Shown piece by piece: positions 10,001-22,000 of a DNA stretch of 64,000 nt. How positions within the stretch are numbered: position 1 is the first letter of the stretch; each line of letters opens with the position of its first letter. Under the pieces are notes generated by a model that did no database searches, had not been told where the DNA came from, and worked only from the letters and a program-made list of their open reading frames with translations. The stretch is from Stomoxys calcitrans (lineage: Eukaryota; Arthropoda; Insecta; Diptera; Muscidae). Location: the NCBI RefSeq assembly GCF_963082655.1, contig NC_081553.1:59355571-59419570 (forward strand), given 5' to 3'. Made by a program: the position numbers and the translations under genes.

Positions 10001-13000
10001 CCACGATTGGTGAAGCTGCGTATCCCATAGGCAAACCTTTCTTTTGAATACATAGCTTGTCCTTATATTTAAAATACCGATTTTCTTGTATGCAGAATCG
10101 TTGTGCTCTCAGGAAAAGGTCCTTCGTCATGGTTTTAAAATTTTGAATAATTGTCCACTTTCTATAATCCTTAATGTACAGTCCACCGGTATACTAGGAA
10201 AGAGGAACACTACATCGAGTGAAAACATTGTTTCGTTGGTATTTATCGAAGTATTCTGCATTTTCTCTCGTTAAATTCGACTGAGTTTTTGACGTTGTAC
10301 TTAGATTCTTTTGTCAAATTAGATAAAATTGTAGTACGTCTTAAGTTTCCTTTTCTCAACTTCACTAATCACCTTATTTGTAAATAATTAATTAACCAAA
10401 TCGTTAATTTTCCTCTATAGAGCGGAGGTAGGGTCCTTTTCAAGTCGTCGATACATCAACATATCGTTTACCATTCCGTGTATCCGTTCATCGTATTCTT
10501 CATTTTCCATTGCCACTGTAACATTGCCTTTATCTGCATCTTATATCATGATATTGTTGTTTTCTTTCAAAAATCTTTGGGTTTGTCTCGCTGTTCTGAG
10601 AATGTATCTATCTCTTGGTGTTGACTGGTGCTTGTTAATGTGGCTTTCTATCATCGAAGTTAATTTATTTCTCCCGATCTCCTGTTCTTCTTTTATCTCC
10701 AATGTCTTTATGCACTCTTCTCCATGTGCAATATATTGTAGTATTCGAAAATTTGCCTTCGTCAGGGGTAGTGAAAACTTTTTCCCACGTGACAAAAGCC
10801 ACTTTACGTCGTCTGGTATTATTGTTTTCGTCTTGTTAACAAACCAATTCTCGTTGAGTCCTATTTACTGACACAAAATCGAATGTAGTATAACAGATCA
10901 AATGCCATGGAGATGGAACTACCGGATGCCAAAAATTATATATCGGAACCACCAAAAATAAACTAAAAACTAGACTGGCAGGACATAAATCTGACATTAA
11001 ATTAAAGAGTAGAAACACACACACACCAAAAAACGGCATTTGCAGAACACTGTGCAACAGAACAACATCATGAGCCAGACTTAGAGAGAGTAAGAATAAT
11101 AGATAACGAGATAAATTACAAACAGAGACTAATACTAGAATCGCTACACATCATCAACACGACAACAACAAAACGCATGAATTACAAAGCAGACACAGGG
11201 ATGCGCGAGCAACTGTACACTGTTGGTACAACGAGTGAACAAAGTACAATAAGAAACAAAACAGAAGCAAAGCAGACAATGAATTTTTAAGACGGTCGCA
11301 TAAAGTTTTTGTTTGTGTTTTGTTTCTCATTTAGATATGTAAGTTAAATAATAAAATAGAAACAGTGATGTCAATAGTTTAAAAATAAATGTAATTTGTT
11401 GTAGATCATATCTTGAAAATGCATTTCATTGAAATGCGAAATATCGATACACAAAACCAGAAAGACCTCGAGCTTGAATTAAAAACAACAATATTGGCAG
11501 TAAAATATTTTAAAACATTGTATATATTCACCTCAAGCAATTCAATATCACAGGAAGTGTTTATTGCATCACGCAGCTCGGAATATTTCCATTTGGATAA
11601 ATCATATTTTTGTTTGCCCAAAGCCTGTTGTTGGGCACGCACATTTTCCGATCTTTAGAGTTGGTTTTTTTGTAGATTAAATAAAAAATCAATAAATTAG
11701 TTTATGTTTAAGCATATGTAAGTAAAGAAACAACAAATGGTGGTTATGTATAAATGATGTTATAAGTTTGAAAAAAAAAATCCTCAACCTTGGGTTAATA
11801 AAATTAACAAACACCTACATGTTTTTTTTTAATACATTTTAATGATATACAAAACTTAAAGAACTAATATTTGTATCTATAAAAAAAAATAAAATAAAAG
11901 CTAACAAATTATGTTTTCCAACTTTCTACTTTAAAATTGAAGATGACTTGAAGGTGAACATGAGTGATGATGACTATTTCTTTAATACTCTACAGAGACT
12001 ACCAAGACATAGAGTTTGTGAAAAACCTGAACTCACTTCTGTTGCAAGTAACGAGAAGCTATGCTCGATACACTGAACCTTTTTTTGAAAAATAATTTCA
12101 AAGTTTTTGTTTTTGCATTTTTAGTTAAGGGTTAAAGAAAAGAATTTTTTGTAAAAAAATAGGCATATCAATTATTAGTTTAATTTTGTTTTTTTTTTTT
12201 TTTGCTAAATCTTCCTTATTATCAATTTTTTGGGTTGTTTATGGCAACCAAATTTTGTTAATGGAGAAAAATAAAGCATTTTGGTGCATTGCTTAGTTAA
12301 GAGTAGAAGTCACAGACAGACAGACAGAGTTGTCTGTTTGTTGTGTGGGTGTTTGGTTAGAGAAGGAAAGTTAGTGCTCTTTGGTTTTTGATATTTTGGT
12401 ATATACCTGATCAGTTTATTTGGACCCATGGGCGACATATCCGTTTGACCACTGTTGTTGCAAAGAGAAACCAAAATAGTACATAATGTGGAATTTTTGT
12501 TTTTTGGAATTGTGTGTAGGGTGAGCCAAAAGAGAAAGAGAGAATATACAAAATATGCATATATATAGTATATAGAAAAATTAAAGTACATTTTGACAAA
12601 ATACAAAGTAAAATTTAAAAAAAAAAAATTAAATTTCAAAACAAAAAACTCCTTTACAATTTACATTGGACAATATGACAAGTGCAGTTGTTGTTGCTTT
12701 GGTTTGCTTTGCTTTTTGGTGTTTGCAACAAAAGCTATTGATTTCCTTTTCTTTTTTTATATACAAATTTTTCTAACTTGTTTGTGGTCTACTTACTTTC
12801 TTATCATTGGCGGACTATCCTCCACCTGACCATTGGATTCGGTGGCCAATCTCAAAGCCAACTCATGATCACGACGTTCCTGTTCCAATTGTTGTCTGTA
12901 TTTGGCATCGTCAATTGCCTCCTTCTCCAATTGTGCTTGCAATGCCAAGGCTGCTCTGCGATCTTCTTCTTCTTGTTTCAAGCGCTGCACTTCTTCGGCC

Positions 13001-16000
13001 TTGCGGCGAGCTTCCATTTCGGCTTTCCTGTTAAAAGTTTATCACAATTAGAGTTTGAAAAATTATGACAATTCTGCCAAACTATGCTTACAGTCGTTTA
13101 TTATCCTCGTCTTCGCGCAAACGGCGTTCTTCTTCCTCCTTGGCTTTGCGTTCTGCTGCCAAAGCTTCTTGGATCTTGCGTAAACGTTCTTGTTCCTCGG
13201 CTTGTTGTTGTTCCTAAAAGAGAGGTTTAAAACGAAAAGTTGATAATAAATCAGCCTAAGAAAAACACTGTTTGACCGGGGAGATTCGCAATTTTGGGAA
13301 AGATGTCCGCAGACTTTTTAACAGAGCAGAGTCGTAGAAAAGCGGAAGTTTATTGGGATGTGTATTACACACGGCTCAAGGAATACAATAAAGCGGTGCC
13401 TCCTGGAAGCTTTTTTGCTAACAGGTCGATAGCGTTAACCCATGTCCAAATTGAAACTTTAGTAGACAACATGGGAGTGAGAGCAGAGATAACGGAGTAC
13501 ATGTTGAGGCTTTTGATGAAAGCCAATTTTCCACAGGATACAAAGGGACTCACAGAGACACCGAAATCATGGAATAATGACGTTGATCGAAGGTTTATCA
13601 TTACGGAATTTATGGTGAAGGAATCCTTGGGGAGCTTCAAACCATTTAAGTCACCTGGACCTGATGGAATATTTCCGGCGTTACTACAGAAAGAGGCAGA
13701 CTAGCGTGCCTAGGACTCCAAAAGCCTGGCTGGAGACAAGGTTGGTGTTTATACCCAAGCCCGGCAAGGCAAGTTATGCGATACCAAAGGCCCACAGACC
13801 CATAAGTCTTACGTCCTTTCTACTTAAAAACATGGAACGTATTGTGGACACCATTATAAAGAGTGGGACATCTAGCGAACTGCTCAAATACAAAAAGCAT
13901 GCCTATGTCAAGGGAAGGTCGATGGAGACGGCCCTGCACAAGGTTGTGCATAAAATAGAAGAATCTTTCGATGCCAAAACCTACACACTGGCGGTATGCA
14001 TTGGCATCGAGGGGGCTTTTAACAATGTGCGGACCGACACACTGATCAAATCCTTAGACCGGTATCGGGTGGACCCGGTACTTAGAAACTGGATAAACCA
14101 TATGCTAAGGAACAGGCTGATAAATTGAGTGTCCCATGGCATTGGAGGCCACCGTAGCGCAGAGGTTAGCATATCCGCCTATGACGCTGAACGGGTTCGA
14201 ATCCTGGCGAGACCATCAGAAAAAAAATTTCAGCGGTGGTTTTCCCCTCCTAATGCTGACAACATTTGTGAGGTACTATGCCATGTAAAACTTCTCTCCA
14301 AAGAGGTGTCGCACTGTGGCACACCGTTCGGACTCGACAATAAAAAGGAGGCCCTCTATCATTGAGCTTAAACTTGAATCGGACTGCACTCATTGATATG
14401 TGAGAAGTTTGCCCCTGTTCCTTAGTGGAAAATTCATGGGCAAATTTTTTTTTTGCATGGCATAAATATAAGGGAGAAAGTGGCACAGGGCACGCCAAAG
14501 GGGGGCATTTTATCGCCACTCCTATGGGTGACAGATGCTGACTGAGTAGGGATTTGAACCCGTCTGCTACGCAGACGTTGTTATAATACTTCGTAAAGGT
14601 AAGGATCCCAACCAGCTATGAAGAAGGACTGAAAGGGTCATGCATATGGCATATGACTGGGCTAGCCCCAGAGGTCTCAATGTTAACCCAGAGAAGACTG
14701 AAATATGGCTGTTCACGAGGAAGACAAAGGTGGGCCAATTTAACACACCACGTTTCCTCATTAAGAGGATTTCGATATCTGACAAGGTCAAATACTTAGG
14801 TGTGATCTTGGGCAGGAAACAGAATTGGAAGTGTCTTATTCAGGAGCGTACTGAGAAGGCTCACAGATGTTGGGCACTATATAGATGGGGCGTAGGCTCG
14901 AAATGGGGCCTGAATCCGGGGATAGTCCACTGACTCTTTAGGAGCGTGATTAGACCAATACTTACTTACGCCTCAGTAGTTTGTTGGATTGCTATGGAGA
15001 AAAAGGGCAACATAAGGATCATACAACAGGTTCAGAGAACATGTTGTCTTGGCATAGGCGGAGCGATGAGCACCACGCCCACTAGGGCACTGGAGACTAT
15101 TCTATACATCCGACCCATTGACATACAGATTAAGTGGAAGGCAACCACTGCTGCGGCTATGAGATTTTAGCCGATGGGAGAATGGATTGAGGATGGCAGC
15201 AGCTCATGCCATGACGGTATAATCGAGGCGACTATAGGAAACCTGGAAGGAAGGGAAGAGGTTTCCGATCGGATACCTGAGATGAAGCTTGAAGTCGAGT
15301 GCAAGGCACTGCTGCCATCGGCACAGTCTTGGATTGACGGAACCCTAGTATTGCCATCTGGAAGATCATGTTACACGGATGGATCAAAGCTAGAAGACAG
15401 AGTAGGCCTGGGGGTTCACATCGAGAACCCAGGGACTGAGATCTGTTTTAGACTGCCTGATTTATAATACTGTCCTGCAGGCGGAAATCCGGGCGATCAC
15501 GGAATGCGTAAAGTGGTGTGGTGCTAACGCGAGGACGTCGAGTGTGAACATCTTTACCGACAGTAAAATTACCATTAGGGCAATAACAACCAGGACGGCA
15601 AGGTCACGAACAGTCTTGCAGTGTAAGAAGCAGATTAACGCCTTCTCTGAGGATGGTAAAATCCGCATCGTTTGGGGGCCGGGCCATAACGGAGTAAGGG
15701 GTAATGGAAGGACAGACGATTTGGCGGAGAAGGCCACAGGACTGCCGTCCAGAAACTTGGTTATCCCGAAGCCTTTCGGGTCGACGAAGTCCAAGATAAG
15801 GGAGTGGGCGACGAATGCGCATGCAACATTCTGTAACAGCGAAACGGTCGGTAGGACGGCGAAAATCCTATGGGGGGATCCAGATCGTGAGGAAGACGAG
15901 CCTATCAGACTGGCCCCGAGTGAATTCAAATTTCATGATGGGCTTCCCATACAACCTCTAGCTAAGCCGAGGACGTCTAAAAAAGAGAAAACCAAAGAAT

Positions 16001-19000
16001 GTGCCCAGCAACCAGTAGGAGTTCAACTTTCACTTTCTGTTCTTGATATATCATTAATTTTGTCACTCTAAGTTTGATTAAAGACTGCCACTACAAACTA
16101 GTCTAGAATTTTCTTAAAATTTAATATTTTTTTCATTTCTTAACAATTTTTTTTCAAATTTGATTTAAAAAACAGTCCAGATATCATTTCTTCAAAAAAT
16201 TTTTCCAAATTTTAAATTTATAGAAAAGTTTTTAGAAAAATTCTTTTTTTTTTCCAAGTTTGGTCACAATTTTGTTTTTTGCTTACCTTTAGTTTTGTAT
16301 TCAAATCAACGGTTATCTTATTCATGTTGGCCATAACGTTGGTGTACAGCCCATCAATTTCACGAGGAGTAATTTTCTCATTCATCTAAGCAGAGAAAGA
16401 AAAATAAGAAGAAAACGATTTAAAATAGGCCTCTAGGGGGAATTCCTTAAAATCTTCATCCCACAAAATTATACCTTGATTTTCAGAATGGTATCATCAA
16501 TTTGACGATTAATATCGGCAACTTCTTGTACAATTTCGTCACGACCTTTCTTCAAACCGCCAGCGATTTCCACAGTCTTTTGAGCATTCATACGAATCTT
16601 ATTGATCTTGGCAATGCCCTGATAACGAGGACGATGATGTTTGCGAGCCAAAAAGCCACGAACCGTGCTTTGTATGAGCAAAACACTTTTATTGCGATAT
16701 TTAATACGATTGCGCACTTTAATAAAAAAAAGAAAAGATTATTAAAATTCTTAATTTGTTAAGAAAAAAATGACAACTTACACTTTATAACACACACTGC
16801 GCCCAAGGCCGATTTCACCCATCTGGATCTGATTAACCATTTCTTGACCTTGGCCACAATGGCCAACAGATTTTCGGGATCAGATTTCATAATACGATCG
16901 AATTCTATGAATTTACCCGGCCGGAAGAAGACTTTCGTTATGCCAAACTTAAAATCTTTAGAACTCAAATTCAAGGATTGCAGCATAGCCTCACAGAAGG
17001 TACGAGCTGGCAGTTTAGCTAATTCGGGAGGCAAAGAAGATTTGTACATGTTATAGAGATCGGCGAAGGGTACGCGCGAAGGATAGCCATGCTCCATCAA
17101 TTCCAGCACAGATATGGTGCCAGAACATTTCAGCTGGGCCAAGGCCAAACCACCTTCAAATTCGCGATCAATCATTTTGCTGTTGGGTTTTATGCAGCGT
17201 ATAAAATTGGTGCCCTTAAACCAGAAAAAAAAAAACAAAAATTACTTAAAAACCTTTTTTTTTTCTTAAGCTTCCACTTACATTCTTCTCCAATTTATCC
17301 ATTAACTCGGCCAATTGTGTTCTAAACTTTGAGCCCACCGAAATGAAATTCAATTTACCTCTCGAAGAACTTGTACCCGAGGGAAACAACGATTTCAGTA
17401 GAGGATTCTCACATTCTTGCACCAAACCCTCGAGGGAGGCATGCAAGGCATCATTGTTCTTTTCGATAAATTGCTCTGTATTATAGCATACTGCTCCGGC
17501 AAAATGACGCACCAGAAATCCTTCCTCATCGCGCAGTGTACGATGAGCCTTCAGACGCGAGGAACGTGGCAAACCCAAACGATAATGATTTGTCCAGGCA
17601 GAATGCACCTCACTGGTGAAATGTACCGGCGAAGGCTTGGGCAGTTTGCTCTCCTCATCCAGCAAAGTAAAGATGCCATTCGATTTGTTTTCGATTAATT
17701 CTATAATATCTTGATTATCGGTGAAAGTAATTTCAGGAACATTAAGACCCTCTCGTTTATACAACTCTTGTTCGTTCTTCAATATGTTGTCGTTGAAGAA
17801 CTTCTGCAGTTTCTCATTGCAGTAGTTAATGCAAAACTGTTCAAAGGAATTGACGGTGAAATACTCGAAACCGGCAATATCCAAGACGCCTATATAGAAA
17901 TTGGAAGCCTGGAAGGGTATGCTTTGATTGATAAGGGCCACTATGCGATCGAATAGGCGGTTATAAATGGCCTTGGCCAAGGCATCACGGGCATTGGAGG
18001 CTTCATACATTTTCAAAGGAACCCTAAAATGATAGAAAAAGATGACAATTAACAAATTTTTTTTTCTCCTTAGGGAACTTGTTTTGGCCTTACATGATCA
18101 CTGTGCCTTTGAAACCGCCTCCTTTACTTTGCATTACTCTTGAAACCAAAGCTTGTCTCAGCTCATCTGGATCTACGCCCAAAAGGCGACATGTTGTGGT
18201 CAAAGATTTTTCTGAGGATTGTGAAACCTGGCATCCTCCTCTCACATCGTCGGGTATTTCTTCAAAGGAGATGTTGCCAAGATGCAGCACAGCCGCCACC
18301 AATGAATAGATTTCCAGTTTTTGTATTTCACTAAGGCCCAGACGACCCAAGGCCTTATCCAGATTTTGGAAATGATTGTAATCATCGATTATGGGATCTT
18401 TCAGCGGTCCATTTTTCATATGATCTGCTGATTTTTGTGTTGCTGGTATCAACTGTTCCGTTTTTCCATTGGAAAAATACTGTGTACAACCGGAGAGGTA
18501 CTGCAACAAAAGAGGAGGAAGAGATTATTAATGAAAATATATAATAAAACGGCAATGGAACCTATAGTTCATCAGGCTTCTACACAAATTGGAATGCATC
18601 AGATCATTATATCCCGAAAAAAGCCGTCAATGGGATGCATTTTATTTAAAAAGTTAAAAATTGGCTACCTTTTGCGTTTTGCGGGATTTGTTTGCAGAGT
18701 TGCATTTTCAACGCTCAAAAACAAAGCTCAACGCGCTCACAAAAGGCTCTAACTAAGAATGCACCAAATAAAAAGGCTTTAAGTTCGGCCGGGCCTTGAT
18801 TACCCACCACCTCGGGTATATATGTAACCCACCTTTCGTCACAATCCGATGAAAATTGGATAACTTAAGCACCCAAATTCGGCACGGACATTGAGTGGTC
18901 TAATAAATTTTTAAAACCTCACTGTTGAATTTTGTATTTAAAATTTCAACAAAATCGGGTAATAAAGCTTCAGAACCTTAACCGCCATATCGGTCTATAT

Positions 19001-22000
19001 AGCAGCTATATCTAAATACAATCCGATTCAATCCATATTTGGATCGGATGGTGGGTGGCCTAAAACTACTCAATGTTTAAAATTTCAGAGAAATCGTTTA
19101 AAAAATAAAGCTTTTATGGGCTTCAGACCCTTTATCAGGAGATCGGTCTATATGGCAGCATCTTAACCATATTTGAATCAGGTTTTGGGAGGCCTAAAGC
19201 TACTCATTATTTTAAATTTCAGTAATATCGGTTAAAAAATAAAACTTTTATGGGCTTCAGACCCTTTATCGCCAGATCGGTCTATATGGCAGCTATATCT
19301 AAAAATAGTCCCATCTAATCCATACTTAGGTAAGATGTCTGGAGGATTAAAATATCCCACCGTTTCAAATTTCAGCGAAATCGGGCAATAAATAAAGCTT
19401 TTATCGGCTTCAGACCCTTTATCGGCAGATAGGTCTTTACGGCAGCTATATCTAAATATAGTCCGATCTAAAACATATTTAGAATCGAAGTTGAGAGGCC
19501 TGAAACTACTCACTGTTTCAAAATTTCAGAGAAATCGGTTAACAAATAAAGCTTTTATGGGCTTCAGACTCTTTATAGGCAGATCGGTCTATATGGCAGT
19601 TATATCTAAATATAGTCCGATCTGAACCATACTTAGGTCAGATGTCGGGAGGCTTAAAATAATCCACTGTTTCAAATTTCTGCGAAATTGGGTAAGGGTT
19701 TAGACCCTTTATAGGCAGATCGGTCTATATGGCAGCTATATCTAAATATAGTGCGGTCCCTCCTTGTAGGATGTCATAGGATTGACTGGGGTAGATGTTT
19801 GTCCATGGGGAGATTAATATCCGCACCCTTTTTTCAACCTAACCTAATCTAAGTTTCCCGAAAGGCGAAAATCTTTCCCGAGTAGGCATAAACATTTAGG
19901 GGAGACTTGAAATAACATTCATCTATATGGGACCCAAATATCATTCCTCACTCTCTGTCTCTCTCTCGAATCCTCAGAAGAGATCACCAAGCCATGATAA
20001 ATTGAAAGTAATGACAGACGGACGCAAGTTTGCCCATGAACATTCTATTGAGGAACAGGGGCTAACTTCTCCCATATCGATGTCCGATTCAAGTTAGCTC
20101 AACGATAACGGGCCTCGTCCAAAAGGCGTGCCGCTGTGCTACACCTCTTTGGGGAGAAGTTTATAAATGGCTGCCATACCAAATGGAATAGTACCTCACA
20201 AATGTTGCCAGCCTTAGGAGGGGATAACCACCGCAAAAATTTTTTTTCTGATGTTCTCGCCAGGATTCAAACCCAGTCGTTCAGCGTCATAGGCGGACTT
20301 GCTAACCTCAGCGCCACGGTGGCATCTTAAAGAACAGAGGGACGCAAAGACTTATTACCTGACCCATGTGTTATTCGTTCATGGTTGCTTCTGGAAATAC
20401 CTACTACTAAATTCTCATGAACATTCCACAGGGGGCACATCCCTCATATAAATGAGTGCAGTCCGATTAAAGTTTTTAAGCTCAATGATAAGGGGCCTCC
20501 TTTTTTATGCGACACTACTTGGTAGAGAAGTTTTAACATGGCAGGATACCCAAATGTAGCCAGCATTAGTAAGGGGATAACCACCAAGTGTTTGGCGTCA
20601 TAGGCGGACATGCCAACCTCTGCCCCACAGTGACCTCCAATGGAAATATTTTTATTCACTGCGAGCGCTAGGCCGAGAGACGCCAAGTGTAAGCGGCGAT
20701 TGGGGCACCCCGGTAGCTGAGTTGGCAGCGTGCTTGAATTACCAGTACAGGGGTCGTGGGTTCGATTCCCCCCAGAAGCCTTGGTCTGTCGCTACTGTGG
20801 TATCACAATGGACTTAAAATTGTAAAATTGTCTAAGTGAGTCTGTAAAAGGACTGCCACTCTTATCTAACTTATCCTCAGTAGCGTTTGGTTACATTTTA
20901 CTTGGAACTCTCAAGGCGGTGATAAGATATGCCGAACAAATACAGCAAAGAAAGGGGATTTGCCCAAACACAGAGGCATAGAAGATAAAGGCTAAGATCT
21001 GGAAGCAGACACGATACACCTGATATGGTTAAGTACCAAATATGGGATTCACCTCAAAGCAATGCGAAAGCAGTTCCGAGGAGGAACTGGTCTCCTGAGT
21101 TGAAACAGGGTAAGTTCTTAGCCGATATATTTAGTAAAAATGGATCCCTGTGTACGACGACAGACGCACTGGTCAGAAGATTAAGGCATTTTCTCCATCG
21201 TGATATGGAAAAAACCTCAATTCACTTGGTGTCAACATAGAAGACCCAAAAACCCGTTTTTAGGCAGTCTTACCAAAACATGGTATTGCAAGCGAAGAAA
21301 ATCGGCGCTTACAGATTGTGGAAAAGGTAAAATGTTACCGAAAGATGGTCAAGATGGACATCTTTACGGAAGTTCAAAATTATAGTGGAATGAAAATAGC
21401 TGTTTACGTATTAGCCTGGCACGGGATAGCGTTGAGCACCACACAGGCTGGAACATTGAGGTCTGATCTGTGTGGTGTTCATTGCTGTCACGAGAATCTA
21501 AGCTGCGAGCTACCGGGCGTGTCCATCGATAGTGGAATACTTCACACAGTGTAGCTGTAACGGCAATCGCGAAAAATCAGCGGTATCGAGCGAAGAGTCT
21601 CAGTGAGAGACCGAGCATCACCGGTTCTTTCATAAATACAGAGTGCCTATGATGCTCGATATGATAAGGTGGGTTATTGGCGCTTTTAAATAGCCAATGA
21701 CCACCCTGTTTCTGCGGCCATCGGTCTTTTGGAACGGAACTAGTTTGCTCACCTACAGGAGCTTGACGAGGATCGCCACCTCCACATGAAAATGTGGAAA
21801 TCACGGACAATCAGCGGTAGCGAGCGGAGAGTCTCAGTAAGAGACCCAGCGGCACCGGCTCTTGCACAAATACTGAGTGCCTATGATGCTCGATATGACA
21901 AGGCAGGTTATTGGCGGCGTTAAATAACCACTGACCACCCTGTTCCAGCGACGATCGGTCTTTTGGACCGGAACGAATTGGCTTACCTACAGGAGCTTGA

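Larger units (their letters stand above)
8125..11503 (-). mobile_element. Penelope-like element with inverted terminal copies, filling jar intron 14
   Basis: The main body is on the minus strand, about 10860 down to 8125: N-terminal region (10795-10541, [15 protein letters not shown]), RT (10130-9807, [15 protein letters not shown] and KYVDDH), GIY-YIG segment (about 9360-9130, LYIGTT), then the 3' end at 8125-8340. From about 10862 to 11503 the GIY-YIG and 3' region is repeated on the plus strand, so the element ends are inverted copies of each other, as described for Penelope elements. Many frameshifts mean it is dead. Another transposon (8342-9010) interrupts it. It fills all but about 110 bp of intron 14. 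Confidence 0.85.

Noticed and set aside
14143..14230. Candidate tRNA genes at this site, 20701-20775, 34240-34310, 59500-59570 and 60055-60125
   Set aside because: Pol III boxes are present, but the cloverleaf is not maintained and each is the head of a dispersed SINE.
17417..17956. Plus-strand frames opposite jar exon 7
   Set aside because: Antisense shadows of a strongly conserved motor exon.
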